In this document: positions 15,325 to 24,247 of the stretch, in pieces
How the letters are laid out: every line of letters starts with the position of its first letter
Numbering within the stretch: the stretch's first letter is position 1
Assembly (NCBI GenBank): GCA_017540945.1
Contig: JAFYAB010000062.1
Location: 1-28,410 of the forward strand
Reading direction: 5' to 3'
From: Oscillospiraceae bacterium
Lineage (GTDB): Bacteria; Bacillota_A; Clostridia; Oscillospirales; Oscillospiraceae
Length of the DNA stretch: 28,410 nt
Program-made: the position numbers and the translations under genes
Notes under the pieces: model-generated
Databases searched by the model: none
What the model saw: the letters and a program-made list of their open reading frames with translations, nothing else
What the model was told of the DNA's origin: nothing

Positions 15325-16329
15325 TTGAAAAACATTTTAGTCATCGGCACCGGCGGCACCATCGCCTCTGAAATGGCCTCGGATGGCCTGGCGCCGGAGC
15401 TGAGCGCCAATCAGCTGCTGCAATATGTCCCGCAGGTGGACAGCTTTTGCCGCCCGGTCTGCAAGCAGATCTTCAGCATCGACAGCACCAATATGGCGCC
15501 CTCCCGCTGGCTCCAGATCGCGGCCTGCATCCGGGAGCACTATGACGAATTTGACGGCTTCGTGATCACCCACGGCACCGACACCATGGCCTACACCGCG
15601 GCGGCTCTGTCCTATCTGATCCAGCGCAGCCCCAAGCCCATTATCCTCACCGGCGCGCAAAAGCCCATCGAATCCGACAACACCGATTCCAAGATCAATC
15701 TGGAGGACGCCTTCCGCTGCGCCTGCTCCTCCCTGCGGGGCGTGATGGTGGTCTTCAACGGAAAGGTCATCCTGGGCACCCGGGCCCGCAAGACCCACTC
15801 CAAGAGCTTCCGGGCCTTCTCCAGCATCAACTATCCGGAGCTGGCCTACATTCAGGACGGCCACGTGCTGCCCTTTATCCAGCCGGAGTGCCAGGACCGC
15901 CCCGTTTTCTATGACAAGCTGGGCGAAAAGGTGGCCCTGCTGAAGCTGATTCCCGGCACGGACTCCGCCCTGCTGGAATGGCTGCTGGCGCACAACGACG
16001 CGCTGATCATCGAGAGCTTCGGCGTGGGCGGCATGCCCTCCTATGTGGGCTCTGAGTTCTACGATCTGCTGGCCAGGGGCATCGCCGGGGGAAAGATCGT
16101 GGTCATGACCACCCAGGTGGAAAACGAGGGCAGCAATCTCTCGGTCTACAGCGTAGGCAGCCGGCTCAAGCGCGAGCTGGGCGTGCTGGAGGCCTATGAC
16201 ATGACCACGGAGGCGGTGGTGGCAAAGCTCATGTGGATCCTGGGCAGGACCAAGGATCCGAAGCAGATCCGCTGCCTGTTCTACTCTCCCGTGGCGGACG
16301 ACCTGCTCTATCCGGTGACAGAATTTTGA
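15325..16329 (+). CDS. L-asparaginase (type I, cytosolic)
   Basis: This enzyme hydrolyses asparagine to aspartate and ammonia. The 334-residue protein lacks a signal peptide, which fits the cytoplasmic AnsA type. Both active-site threonine segments are present: GTGGTIAS (Thr12) and ITHGTDTMAYTAAAL (Thr85-Asp86). A lysine in TRARKTHSKSF (Lys156) probably completes the catalytic triad. The start codon is TTG, nine bases after AAAGGAG; no in-frame ATG with a ribosome site exists nearby. It is monocistronic: its own promoter lies upstream and a strong terminator follows the stop directly. It is the only plus-strand gene between 1 and 17700. Confidence 0.95.
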   Translation: MKNILVIGTGGTIASEMASDGLAPELSANQLLQYVPQVDSFCRPVCKQIFSIDSTNMAPSRWLQIAACIREHYDEFDGFVITHGTDTMAYTAAALSYLIQRSPKPIILTGAQKPIESDNTDSKINLEDAFRCACSSLRGVMVVFNGKVILGTRARKTHSKSFRAFSSINYPELAYIQDGHVLPFIQPECQDRPVFYDKLGEKVALLKLIPGTDSALLEWLLAHNDALIIESFGVGGMPSYVGSEFYDLLARGIAGGKIVVMTTQVENEGSNLSVYSVGSRLKRELGVLEAYDMTTEAVVAKLMWILGRTKDPKQIRCLFYSPVADDLLYPVTEF

Positions 16330-16334
16330 CAGAC

Positions 16335-16374
16335 ACAGGGGGCCGATGCTTGCATCGGCCCCTGTTTTATTTTT
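16335..16374 (+). terminator. Terminator of L-asparaginase gene
   Basis: A GC-rich stem (CAGGGG-CCGATGC facing GCATCGGCCCCTG, loop TT) is followed by TTTTATTTTT. Its T-run overlaps the stop codon of the convergent GtrA gene. Confidence 0.9.
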
Positions 16375-16852
16375 CCGTTTCTTCCTTGCAGGGCTTGAAA
16401 ACGTAGTAGCGCTGGCCGATGTAATTGACGGCGCAGTAGATAAAGGTGCAGGCCAGCATCACAAGGCTGTGCCGGAAGTCCAGTGGCTCCGCCTGCGGAG
16501 CCACGATGCTCTGGACCCAATCGGCGATCGAGATCAGGAAGGGCAGCGTGATCAGATACTCGAAGACCTTGTAGAGCAGGACCTTCGCCAGCAGATAGCT
16601 GACGCCCACGGAGACCACGAACTTGATCGGCCAATACCTGGAGATCCGGAGCCCCCGGAAGGTCACATAGCGGTTCAGCACAAAGGAAACCGCGGTCTGC
16701 AGGGCAAATTCAATAATCAGGCTGGCGTCTGTGCTGACCTCGAACACCCAGTGCAGCACCAGCATGATGGCGTTGCAGATCCCGTAATTCAAAATACCCA
16801 GGCCCACATAGAGCCAAAAGGTCTTGTCCAGGATCTTACTCAGTTTTTTCAT
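16367..16852 (-). CDS. GtrA-like membrane protein
   Basis: This 161-residue protein has four hydrophobic segments (about 13-33, 44-62, 75-98 and 125-145), the normal length and topology of the GtrA family. Members are thought to help move lipid-linked sugars, such as bactoprenol-linked glucose, across the membrane for surface glycan decoration. The loop FVLNRYVTFRG and the ending NYIGQRYYVFKP are characteristic. The ATG follows GGAGGTGGAGA and lies inside the end of the GH25 lysozyme gene, overlapping it by 17 bases, so translation is probably coupled. The usual partner glycosyltransferase is not in the window. Confidence 0.88.
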   Translation of the reverse strand: MKKLSKILDKTFWLYVGLGILNYGICNAIMLVLHWVFEVSTDASLIIEFALQTAVSFVLNRYVTFRGLRISRYWPIKFVVSVGVSYLLAKVLLYKVFEYLITLPFLISIADWVQSIVAPQAEPLDFRHSLVMLACTFIYCAVNYIGQRYYVFKPCKEETEK

Positions 16853-17618
16853 TCTCCACCTCCGGGGCGTACATCAGATCCATATCCACGATCACGTTGA
16901 TCCCATCCACATGACCGGAACCGGTAAACTGCCAAAAATCCGTCTGATAGCCGAAGCTCTGATAGCTGTCGTACTCCGCGATCCAGAAGCTATAATCCGT
17001 CAGGGCTTCCAGATGCATGATGGAGTATCCGTAGCGCTGATTGAAGTAGGCGCCGGCCTGATAGCCGCCCTCCGTAATCGTCCGGCAGAAGCGCAGGGCA
17101 TAATCCCCCACCGCGGAGCCGGCCTTCCCGCCGGTTCGTCCGATGGAGACCTCCTCCCAGTCGAAAAAGACCGGAAGCTCCAGCGGGACCCCGTCCAGCA
17201 GCTTCAGCACGTAGTCTGCCTCCTCCTCGGCCTCCTCCCCGGAAACAGCCTGGGAGTAGAAATACACGCCCAGCTGCAGCCCGGCTTCCCGGGCGTTCAC
17301 ATAGTTTTCCGCGAAGCGCTCATCCGTGCTGAGGCCGCCCTCCGAGTAGCCCCGGTATCCGATCCGCAGGATGGCGAAGCGGACGCCGTCCGCCGCGGCC
17401 TTTTCCCAGTCGATCTCTCCCTGATGATCGGAAACGTCCACCCCCAGAACCGCTCCGGGATAGCTCGGACGGCCCTTTTCGTCATATGAAAAATCCTGCA
17501 TCCGCCGCGTGTTGCGGGGGATGCTGGGGATCTGTTTCGGATCCCGTCTCAGCCCGCAGCCCGCCGTCAGCAGAAACAAAAGCAGTGCGGCCAGCAAACC
17601 GCAGGTCTTTCTACCCAT
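16836..17618 (-). CDS. GH25-family lysozyme lipoprotein
   Basis: This 260-residue protein has a lipobox (LLTAGC, Cys21), a short linker to about residue 55 and a complete glycoside hydrolase family 25 domain. That domain is an N-acetylmuramidase fold which cleaves peptidoglycan. Visible signatures are GVDVSDHQGEIDW (Asp61), FAILRIGYRGY, the catalytic-site segment VFFDWEE (Asp153 and Glu155/156), WIAEYD and DFWQFTGSGHVDGI. Membrane anchoring suggests wall remodelling by the cell itself and not lysis of competitors. The ATG follows AAAGGAGTTTTTCC. It is transcribed from its own promoter, divergently from the CapA-like gene, and shares a transcript with the overlapping GtrA gene. Confidence 0.93.
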   Translation of the reverse strand: MGRKTCGLLAALLLFLLTAGCGLRRDPKQIPSIPRNTRRMQDFSYDEKGRPSYPGAVLGVDVSDHQGEIDWEKAAADGVRFAILRIGYRGYSEGGLSTDERFAENYVNAREAGLQLGVYFYSQAVSGEEAEEEADYVLKLLDGVPLELPVFFDWEEVSIGRTGGKAGSAVGDYALRFCRTITEGGYQAGAYFNQRYGYSIMHLEALTDYSFWIAEYDSYQSFGYQTDFWQFTGSGHVDGINVIVDMDLMYAPEVENEKTE

Positions 17619-17652
17619 GGAAAAACTCCTTTGCTTCGGTCAATTTCGCAAT

Positions 17653-17681
17653 ATTATATCATATTCATTCCGAAATTCCAA
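17653..17681 (-). promoter_or_regulatory. Promoter of GH25-GtrA operon
   Basis: On the minus strand there is a -35 TTGGAA (17676-17681), a 17-bp spacer and a perfect -10 TATAAT (17653-17658), about 35 bp upstream of the GH25 start. Confidence 0.8.
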
Positions 17682-17700
17682 GCCAAAAACAAAATAATTG

Positions 17701-17729
17701 TTGAGTTTTCCCGTAACTTGTTGTAGAAT
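17701..17729 (+). promoter_or_regulatory. Promoter of CapA-like gene
   Basis: A -35 TTGAGT (17701-17706), a 17-bp spacer and a -10 TAGAAT (17724-17729) lie 32 bp before the start codon. It is back to back with the GH25 promoter; the two -35 boxes are about 20 bp apart. Confidence 0.75.
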
Positions 17730-17761
17730 TGCTATACGAATCTGAAACCGGAGGCAAGTCT

Positions 17762-19030
17762 ATGCCTGATCCCTATATCAACAATCTGGAAGAGCAGCTG
17801 GCCCAGGACCATCGGCTGGGAAAGGTCCGGCGCAGAAAGCGCCGTCTGCGCAAGCTGATCCCGCTGCTCCTGCTGCTGGTCCTGGCGGCCGGGCTCTGGC
17901 TGCTGCTCCGCCATCCGGAGGAGGAAGCGCCGCCGCCCACGGAAACCATCGCGCCTGGCAGCAGCGTCGCCACCCTGAACTTCGTGGGCGACATCAGCCT
18001 CGACGACGCGATGCTGGAACGCTTCCGCTCCGGCAGCGGCTATGACTTTACGCCCCTGTTCCGCCGGGTCGTCCCCCGTCTGGCCGCCGCAGATCTGACG
18101 GTCGGCAATCTGGAGGGCAACATCACCGGCTCCGGCGAGCCGGGAGATCACAGCTATCCCCCCGCTCTGCTCCGGGATCTCTACGCCGCGGGCTTCGACG
18201 TGCTGCAGACCGCCAATTCCTACAGCATCCAAAACGGCATCACAGGTCTGGCTGAGACCAAGCAGGCGATCCAGGCGGCCGGCATGGACGCGCTGGGGAC
18301 CTGGAGCTCCGAGGAGGACCGCCGCGATCACGGCGTCCTGATCCGGGATGTCAACGGCCTTCGGGTGGCCTTCCTGTCCTTCACCAAGGGCATGAACAAT
18401 ATGCGGCTTCCGGCGGGGGCGGATTACTGTGTAAATCTGCTCTATTCGGACTACGACACCAATTACAGCAAGGTCGCCCGCGGCGCCATTACGGCGGCGG
18501 TCGAGGAAGTGAAGCTCTACACGCCGGACCTGATCATCGCCATGGTTCACTGGGGCAGCGAATACGACCGGGAGGTGGCCGACACCCAGGAGGAAATCGC
18601 CAAGCTGCTCTTTGACAGCGGCGTTCATCTGATCGTCGGCTCCCATTCCCACTACGTGGGCCCCATGGAATTCCGCAATCGGAAGATCTCTCCCTTCGGC
18701 GGCAGCTTCATTGCCTACAGTCTGGGGGATTTCCTCTCCACCGCGGACACCAGCTCCGCCCGCCACGGCTGTGTTCTCAGCATCACGATCTGCAAGGACG
18801 GCAATGGCACCCGGATTACCGGGCTGGAATACGCGCCCACCTTCTCCGCCGCTCCCTCCCAGGAGCTGAAGATCGATGACTATGAGATCCTCGACACTCT
18901 GGACGCCATCTCCTTCTACAAGGAAGGCTACTATGACCGGGTCTCGGACGTCCTCTACGATCGGCTTGTCAGCGCTGTGGAGCGCATGAAGGAGCAGACC
19001 GGCCTGGGCGATTATCAAGCCGGAAACTAA
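17762..19030 (+). CDS. CapA/PgsA-like metallophosphatase-fold membrane protein
   Basis: This 422-residue protein has a basic cytoplasmic N-terminus (KVRRRKRRLRK), one membrane anchor (about 33-50) and an outer domain of the CapA family, related to proteins of capsule and poly-gamma-glutamate synthesis. Fold segments seen: LNFVGDISLDD, VGNLEGNIT, VLQTANSYSIQNG, MVHWGSEY and IVGSHSHYVGPME. The third segment lacks the NNH typical of many CapA proteins, though the HWG and SHSH segments are intact. Whether it is enzymatic is uncertain. The start is the ATG after GGAGGCAAGTCT; an ATG 33 bases earlier lies at the edge of the -10 box and has no ribosome site. It diverges from the GH25 gene, in an envelope-related block. 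Confidence 0.87.
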   Translation: MPDPYINNLEEQLAQDHRLGKVRRRKRRLRKLIPLLLLLVLAAGLWLLLRHPEEEAPPPTETIAPGSSVATLNFVGDISLDDAMLERFRSGSGYDFTPLFRRVVPRLAAADLTVGNLEGNITGSGEPGDHSYPPALLRDLYAAGFDVLQTANSYSIQNGITGLAETKQAIQAAGMDALGTWSSEEDRRDHGVLIRDVNGLRVAFLSFTKGMNNMRLPAGADYCVNLLYSDYDTNYSKVARGAITAAVEEVKLYTPDLIIAMVHWGSEYDREVADTQEEIAKLLFDSGVHLIVGSHSHYVGPMEFRNRKISPFGGSFIAYSLGDFLSTADTSSARHGCVLSITICKDGNGTRITGLEYAPTFSAAPSQELKIDDYEILDTLDAISFYKEGYYDRVSDVLYDRLVSAVERMKEQTGLGDYQAGN

Positions 19031-19038
19031 AGCGAACG

Positions 19039-19081
19039 AAAACCGCAGCAGAAACGAAGCTTTCGTCTCTGCTGCGGTTTT
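19039..19081. terminator. Bidirectional terminator between the CapA-like gene and fakA
   Basis: A perfect stem AAAACCGCAGCAGA facing TCTGCTGCGGTTTT lies between two convergent genes, with a further inner pairing (ACGAA/TTCGT). Both arms end in runs of A or T, so it can act on either strand. Confidence 0.85.
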
Positions 19082-19088
19082 GAATTGT

Positions 19089-20720
19089 CTATTCCGCGGA
19101 GATCAGATAGTAGTAGACCGGCTGTCCGCCGTTGATCAGGCTGATTTCGGCGTCAGGGCAGGTCTTTTCGAAGATCTTCAGGGCTTTCTCGGCGGTCTTT
19201 TCGTCGATGTCCTGGCCGTAGAAGATGGTGACGATCTCCTTGCCCTCGCTGGCGATTTTCTCCGCCATGCCTTTGAGCAGGGAGTTCACATCCCGGCTGG
19301 TGCCGAAGAGGGCGGAGCCGTAGAGGGCAAGATAATCGCCCTCGTGGATGGCGTAGCCGTCGAAGTCGGAGTTCCGGGCCGCATAGGTGATCTGCATGGT
19401 GGAGACGTTGTGACGCGCCTCCCGCATGGCCATCAGGTTGCTCTCCACGTCCGCGTCGGGATCGAAGGCCAGCATGGCGCTGATTCCCTGGGGGATGGTC
19501 CGGGAGCGGACCACCACGACCTCCTTTTCGGTCAGCGGCTGGGCCTGCTCGGCGGCCAGAATGATGTTCTTGTTGTTGGGGAATACAAAGACGACCTCGG
19601 CGGGGGTGCGATTGACCGCCTGAACAATGTCCTGGGTCGAGGGGTTCATGGTCTGGCCGCCCTTGATGACCTGGTCGGCGCCCAGATCCTTGAAAACGGA
19701 GCTCAGGCCCTCGCCTGCGCAGACGGCCACCATGCCGTAGTGCTTTTCGGGCTTGGCCACCTGGTTGTTCTTCTCCGCCTCGGAAAGCACCTTCTCCGTA
19801 TGCTGCAGCCGCATGTTCTCGATCTTCACGGTGACCAGACCGCCGTAGGTCAGCGCCTTTTCGATGACCTCGCCGGGGTGGTTCGTATGTACGTGGACCT
19901 TGATGATCTCGTCGTCGTCAACCAGGACCAGGCTGTCGCCCATGGTGTCCAGCCAGGCGCGAAGGGCCTCGGGGTCCTCCTCGTTGTCCCGGGAGACGAT
20001 AAACTCCGTGCAGTAGCTGAAGGTGATTTCCTCGGTGTCAAAGTCGGAGAAGGTGGCTTCCTCCTTGGTGGCGCCCTCCTGCCCGGACTCGGGCGCGATG
20101 ACGTCCTCTCCGCGCAGAGAGGAAAGCATGGCGTTCAGGATCGTGATCCAGCCCACGCCGCCCGCGTCCACCACGCCGGCCTTTTTCAGCACCGGGTTCT
20201 GGTTGACCGTGTCCTCCAGGGCGATCTTGCCCCGCTCTATGGCGGCTTCGATGGCGAACTCCACGTAGTCGTTCTCCTTGACCGCTTCCAGAGCGCCGGC
20301 GGCAGCCAGGCGGGCTACCGTCAGGATGGTGCCCTCCGCGGGCTTCATAACGGCCTTGTAGGCGCTTTCGACGCCGGCCTGCATCGCGTCCGCGAAGCGC
20401 ACGCCGGTGGCCTCCTCGGCTCCCTTGAGGCTCTTGGCGATGCCCCGGAACAGCAGCGAGAGGATGACGCCGGAGTTGCCCCGGGCGCCCCGCAGCAGAG
20501 CGGACGCGGTGATGTCGGCGGCCTGGGTCAGCGTGGGATCCTCGGCCCGCTTCAGATCCGCCACAGCATTGTTGAGCGTCATGCTCATGTTGGTGCCGGT
20601 ATCTCCGTCCGGTACAGGGAAGACGTTCAGCTCATTGATGTGCTTTTTGTTGATCTCGATGGCAGCTGCGGCGCTGATTACCATGCGCCGGAAAGCCGCT
20701 CCGTCTAATGTCTGTCTCAA
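19089..20720 (-). CDS. fakA: Fatty acid kinase catalytic subunit (DAK2/YloV family)
   Basis: This is the ATP-binding subunit that phosphorylates fatty acids presented by a FakB (DegV-type) carrier, feeding exogenous fatty acids into phospholipid synthesis. The 543-residue protein has an N-terminal DhaL/DAK2 kinase domain (about 1-200) with ELNVFPVPDGDTGTNMS (metal-binding Asp38 and Asp40) and LLRGARGNSGVILS. A middle linker domain and a C-terminal FakA_C domain (from about 310, ending PVYYYLISAE) follow. The start is a TTG, seven bases after GGAGGG, and gives MRQTLDG. It lies 14 bp after the Asp23 gene, the conserved yloU-yloV order of Firmicutes. No FakB gene is in the window. Confidence 0.92.
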   Translation of the reverse strand: MRQTLDGAAFRRMVISAAAAIEINKKHINELNVFPVPDGDTGTNMSMTLNNAVADLKRAEDPTLTQAADITASALLRGARGNSGVILSLLFRGIAKSLKGAEEATGVRFADAMQAGVESAYKAVMKPAEGTILTVARLAAAGALEAVKENDYVEFAIEAAIERGKIALEDTVNQNPVLKKAGVVDAGGVGWITILNAMLSSLRGEDVIAPESGQEGATKEEATFSDFDTEEITFSYCTEFIVSRDNEEDPEALRAWLDTMGDSLVLVDDDEIIKVHVHTNHPGEVIEKALTYGGLVTVKIENMRLQHTEKVLSEAEKNNQVAKPEKHYGMVAVCAGEGLSSVFKDLGADQVIKGGQTMNPSTQDIVQAVNRTPAEVVFVFPNNKNIILAAEQAQPLTEKEVVVVRSRTIPQGISAMLAFDPDADVESNLMAMREARHNVSTMQITYAARNSDFDGYAIHEGDYLALYGSALFGTSRDVNSLLKGMAEKIASEGKEIVTIFYGQDIDEKTAEKALKIFEKTCPDAEISLINGGQPVYYYLISAE

Positions 20721-20734
20721 AGATCTTCCCTCCG

Positions 20735-21091
20735 TTATGCGCCGACGACCATGGAATCGATAAATACGTTGACGGTCCGAACCTTGGTTTCCGTGGTCTT
20801 TTCCACCACATAGCGGACCTCCGAGATGATGGAATCCGCCACGGCCGTGAGATTGACGCCGTGATCCACGATGATGTGCAGATCGATGGAGATGGTTTCG
20901 TCGTCATGGAAGCTGACGAGCACGCCCTTGCTCATGGCTTCCTTGCGCAGCAGATGGACCAGTCCGTCCGTCATGGAGCGGACCGCCATGCCCTTGACGC
21001 CGAAGCAGTTGGAGGCGGCCATACCGACGATGTTGGTGAATACCGCGCTGCTGACGTGGATGCCGCCCTTTTCAGTTTGGGTTTGAATCAT
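20735..21091 (-). CDS. yloU: Asp23/Gls24 family envelope stress protein (YloU-like)
   Basis: This 118-residue protein is full length for the Asp23/Gls24 family. Recognisable parts are the N-terminal GGIHVSSAVFTNIVGMAA, the central IDLHIIVDHGVNLTAVADSI and the C-terminal TVNVFIDSMVV. Family members associate with the membrane, and YloU homologues regularly precede yloV/fakA, as here with 14 bp between them. The precise function is not established; roles in envelope homeostasis are suggested for relatives. The ATG follows AGGAGGTTTTACT. Its own promoter starts within six bases of the valS stop, with no terminator between, so read-through from valS is also possible. Confidence 0.9.
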   Translation of the reverse strand: MIQTQTEKGGIHVSSAVFTNIVGMAASNCFGVKGMAVRSMTDGLVHLLRKEAMSKGVLVSFHDDETISIDLHIIVDHGVNLTAVADSIISEVRYVVEKTTETKVRTVNVFIDSMVVGA

Positions 21092-21137
21092 AGTAAAACC
21101 TCCTGTCGGTGGTTATTGTGCTGTTAGCTTACATTAT

Positions 21138-21166
21138 ATTGTAACCGATTTCTTTCCAATATACAA
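21138..21166 (-). promoter_or_regulatory. Promoter of yloU-fakA operon
   Basis: On the minus strand there is a -35 TTGTAT (21161-21166), a 17-bp spacer and a -10 TACAAT (21138-21143), with an overlapping TATAAT just downstream. It sits between the valS stop and the yloU start. Confidence 0.75.
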
Positions 21167-21169
21167 GTA

Positions 21170-23812
21170 TTATTTTTGCAGCTTTTTCAACCGCGCTTCG
21201 CTCTCTTCGAGCTGCGCCAGCAGCTTCCGGCTCTGCTCCAGCTTGTCCCGCTGGGCCTGGATCACGCTGGCCGGCGCCCGGGAGACAAATTTCTCGTTGG
21301 AGAGCTGGGCCTCGGCCCGGGCGATCTCCCTGCGGGCGTTCTCGCTCTCCTTGGCAATGCGGGCCAGCTCCTTATCCACATCCACCAGCTGGGCCAGGGG
21401 CAGATAGAGCTTGGCGTCCGGGGTGACGCACTGGGCCATGTCCTCGTGGCCCGCGGGTTCGTCGGCGCAGACGATCACGCGCTCGGCGTAGGCCAGGCGG
21501 GTGATGAAGGGTGCGCCCTCCTCAAAGACCTGCCGCTTGTCGGTGACGATATAGAGATCCGCCTTCTTGGAGGGAGGCACGTTCATCTCGGAGCGGCGGT
21601 TGCGGACCGTGCGGATGGCCAGCATGACAGACTCCATGTGCTGCTCCTGCTCGGGGAAATCCAGCACCTCCTGCCAGCGGGGCCACTGGGCCGCGATCAA
21701 CGCCTCGCCCTCATGGGGGATGGCCTGCCAGATCTCCTCGGTGGCGAAGGGCATGAAGGGATGCATCAGCCGCAGGATCTGATCCAGCACGTAGAGGAGC
21801 ACCTGCTGCGCGCTCCGCTTGGCCTCCTCGTCCTCGCCGTAGAGGCGGGCCTTGGTCAGCTCGATATACCAGTCGCAGTAGTCGTCCCAGATGAAATCGT
21901 AGACCTTCTGGAACGCCACGCCCAGCTCGTACTTTTCCATATTCTCCGTGGCTTCCCGGATGGTGCGGTTCAGCTTGGAGAGGATCCAGCGGTCCGCGAT
22001 CTCCAGCTTTCCGATCTCGGGCAGCTCGTTCTTCTCAACGGAGAGGTTCATCATCACATAGCGGCTGGCGTTCCAGAGCTTGTTGGCAAAGTTCCGCATG
22101 GCCTCGCAGCGCTCCACATAGAAGCGCATATCGTTGCCGGGGCTGTTGCCGGTGATCATATTCATGCGCAGGGCGTCGGAGCCGTAGCGCTCGATCATCT
22201 CCAGCGGATCGATGCCGTTGCCCAGGGACTTGGACATCTTGCGGCCCTTGTCGTCCCGCACCAGGCCGTGGATCAGCACCGTGTGGAAGGGCGGCCGGCC
22301 GGTGTGCTCGCAGGCGGAGAAGATCATGCGGGCCACCCAGAAGAAAATGATGTCGTAGCCCGTGACCAGCACGTCCGTGGGATAGAAGTAGTCCAGATCC
22401 GGGGTCTTCTCGGGCCAGCCCAGGATCTCAAAGGGCCAGAGGGCCGAGGAGAACCAGGTGTCCAGCACGTCGGGGTCCCGTTCGATGTTTGCGCTGCCGC
22501 ACTTTTCGCACTTCACCGCATCCTCCCGGCTGACGGTCACGTGGCCGCAGTCGGCGCAGTACCAGGCGGGGATCTGGTGGCCCCACCAGAGCTGCCGGGA
22601 GATGCACCAGTCCCGGACGTTCTCCATCCAGTTGGTGTAGGTCTTTGTGAAGCGCTCGGGGACGAATTTGGTCTCCCCTTCCTTCACCACCCGCAGGGCC
22701 TCCCCTGCCAGGGGCTGCATCTTCACGAACCACTGGGCGGAGATGATGGGCTCTACGTCGTTGTGGCAGCGGTAGCAGGTGCCCACGTTGTGGGAATAGG
22801 GCTCGGTCTTTTCCAGCAGACCCAGGGCTTCCAGATCGGCCACCACGGCCTTGCGGGCCTCGTAGCGGTCCATACCGCAGTAGCGGCCGCCGTTTTCGTT
22901 GATGGTGCCGTCGTCGGCGATGACCTTGATGGATTCCAGATTGTGGCGCAGACCCACCTCAAAGTCGTTGGGGTCGTGGGCCGGGGTCATCTTGACGCAG
23001 CCGGTGCCGAAGTCCATCTCCACGTAGTCGTCGGCCACGATGGGGATCTCCCGATTCATCAGGGGCAGGATGCAGGTCTTGCCCACCAGATGCTTGTAGC
23101 GCTCGTCGGCGGGGTTCACCGCCACGCCGGTGTCGCCCATCATGGTCTCGGGGCGGGTGGTGGCCACCACCAGATAACCGCTGCCGTCGGAGAGCGGATA
23201 GCGCATGTGCCACAGATGGCCGGGCTTGTCCACGTACTCCACCTCGGCGTCGGAGAGGGCGGTGATGCAGTGGGGGCACCAGTTGATGATGCGGCTGCCC
23301 TTGTAGATCAGGCCCTTCTCATACAGGCTGACGAACACCTCGCGCACGGCCCTGGAGCAGCCCTCGTCCATGGTGAAGCGGGCCCGGTCCCAGTCGCAGG
23401 ATGCGCCGAGCTTCTTCTGCTGTTCGACGATACGGTTGCCGTATTGATGCTTCCAGGCCCAGACCTTCTCCAGGAACTTCTCCCGGCCCAAATCGTAGCG
23501 GGTCAGGCCCTCCTTGCGGAGCTCCTCCTCCACCTTGATCTGGGTGGCGATGCCGGCGTGGTCCACGCCGGGGACCCAGAGGGCAGCGTAGCCCTGCATC
23601 CGCTTGAAGCGGATCAGGATGTCCTGCAGGGCCGCGTCCATGGCGTGGCCCATGTGGAGCTGGCCGGTGACGTTGGGGGGCGGCATGACGATGGTAAAGG
23701 GCTTCTTATCCGGGTCGCGCTCGGTCTTGAAGAAGCCGTTGTCCTGCCAGAAGCGGTAGATGCGATCCTCCACCTGCTTCGGGTCGTAGGTCTTGGGCAA
23801 TTCACGTGCCAT
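21170..23812 (-). CDS. valS: Valine--tRNA ligase
   Basis: This class I aminoacyl-tRNA synthetase charges tRNA-Val. The 880-residue protein is full length. Catalytic signatures are [14 protein letters not shown] (HIGH motif at 53-56) and KMSKS at about 525-529. [10 protein letters not shown] and the editing-domain segment [11 protein letters not shown] are present. A Cys4 zinc-ribbon (CADCGH...CEKCGS) precedes [11 protein letters not shown]. The anticodon-binding domain is followed by the C-terminal coiled coil (from about 815) typical of ValRS. The ATG follows AAGGAGGAATCAAT. A T-box leader and a consensus promoter lie upstream, so expression should rise when tRNA-Val is uncharged. Confidence 0.98.
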   Translation of the reverse strand: MARELPKTYDPKQVEDRIYRFWQDNGFFKTERDPDKKPFTIVMPPPNVTGQLHMGHAMDAALQDILIRFKRMQGYAALWVPGVDHAGIATQIKVEEELRKEGLTRYDLGREKFLEKVWAWKHQYGNRIVEQQKKLGASCDWDRARFTMDEGCSRAVREVFVSLYEKGLIYKGSRIINWCPHCITALSDAEVEYVDKPGHLWHMRYPLSDGSGYLVVATTRPETMMGDTGVAVNPADERYKHLVGKTCILPLMNREIPIVADDYVEMDFGTGCVKMTPAHDPNDFEVGLRHNLESIKVIADDGTINENGGRYCGMDRYEARKAVVADLEALGLLEKTEPYSHNVGTCYRCHNDVEPIISAQWFVKMQPLAGEALRVVKEGETKFVPERFTKTYTNWMENVRDWCISRQLWWGHQIPAWYCADCGHVTVSREDAVKCEKCGSANIERDPDVLDTWFSSALWPFEILGWPEKTPDLDYFYPTDVLVTGYDIIFFWVARMIFSACEHTGRPPFHTVLIHGLVRDDKGRKMSKSLGNGIDPLEMIERYGSDALRMNMITGNSPGNDMRFYVERCEAMRNFANKLWNASRYVMMNLSVEKNELPEIGKLEIADRWILSKLNRTIREATENMEKYELGVAFQKVYDFIWDDYCDWYIELTKARLYGEDEEAKRSAQQVLLYVLDQILRLMHPFMPFATEEIWQAIPHEGEALIAAQWPRWQEVLDFPEQEQHMESVMLAIRTVRNRRSEMNVPPSKKADLYIVTDKRQVFEEGAPFITRLAYAERVIVCADEPAGHEDMAQCVTPDAKLYLPLAQLVDVDKELARIAKESENARREIARAEAQLSNEKFVSRAPASVIQAQRDKLEQSRKLLAQLEESEARLKKLQK

Positions 23813-23847
23813 ATTGATTCCTCCTTGAAACCTTGTCGCCTCGGTCT

Positions 23848-23869
23848 GGCGGCCAATGGCCGCCCCTGC
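23848..23869. repeat. Palindromic repeat in the valS leader
   Basis: GGCGGCCAATGGCCGCC followed by CCTGC forms a perfect 7-bp stem around a short loop. It has the same general plan as the GCAGGG-type palindromes at 7003-7075 and 25731-25961, but a different core. It lies between the T-box terminator and the valS ribosome site. Confidence 0.5.
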
Positions 23870-23875
23870 GGCGCA

Positions 23876-23912
23876 AAAGTAAAACCGCCCTGAGATACAC
23901 TCTCAGGGCGGC
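23876..23912 (-). terminator. T-box-controlled terminator before valS
   Basis: On the minus strand an 11-bp stem (CCGCCCTGAGA facing TCTCAGGGCGG) is followed by TTTTACTTTT. It lies just after the T-box sequence and would form when tRNA-Val is charged. Confidence 0.9.
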
Positions 23913-24113
23913 ATAGTTATACCGTGGTACCACCTGAATTCCCGGCAAAACGCCGGACACTCTGCCCCTGTAACGGGAGGACCCGTGCCGACTTACTGGA
24001 TTCACTCGGCCCGCTCCGAAGCGACCTTCCGCTTTTGCCTTCCGGGGCTTGCACCGACCGCCCCTTCTCTGACTCCGGAAAAAAGCGTACTCCTCTTTCT
24101 CTCTGCGTTTAAC
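23876..24113 (-). promoter_or_regulatory. T-box riboswitch (tRNA-Val sensing leader)
   Basis: The valS leader shows the conserved T-box AGGTGGTACCACGG (23923-23936), whose TGGT bulge would pair with an uncharged tRNA ending ACCA. The competing terminator follows. Upstream, the stem I region has typical pieces: GAGGAGTACG near the 5' end, AGAGAAGGGGC and GGTGCAAGCCCC. Then come GCCGA...TCGGC and ACGGG...CCCGTTA hairpins. The specifier codon should be a valine codon given the gene it precedes; I could not place it with certainty. The 5' end is estimated from the -10 box. Confidence 0.93.
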
Positions 24114-24119
24114 GCAAAC

Positions 24120-24148
24120 AGTATATACTGTTTTTTTCAGTTTGTCAA
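24120..24148 (-). promoter_or_regulatory. Promoter of valS
   Basis: On the minus strand a perfect -35 TTGACA (24143-24148), a 17-bp spacer and a -10 TATACT (24120-24125) lie just upstream of the T-box leader. Confidence 0.88.
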
Positions 24149-24171
24149 CTTCTATTTCTCAGAAAAAAAGC

Positions 24172-24200
24172 GTGACTTTTCCGAGACTTTGCGATATAAT
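24172..24200 (+). promoter_or_regulatory. Promoter of small lipoprotein gene
   Basis: A perfect -10 TATAAT (24195-24200) has a weak -35 GTGACT (24172-24177) at 17 bp. It lies 47 bp before the start codon and diverges from the valS promoter. Confidence 0.6.
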
Positions 24201-24247
24201 AAAAAAAACATTTCTGAAAAGCCGTTGATCGGCGGAAGGGAGCCCAT

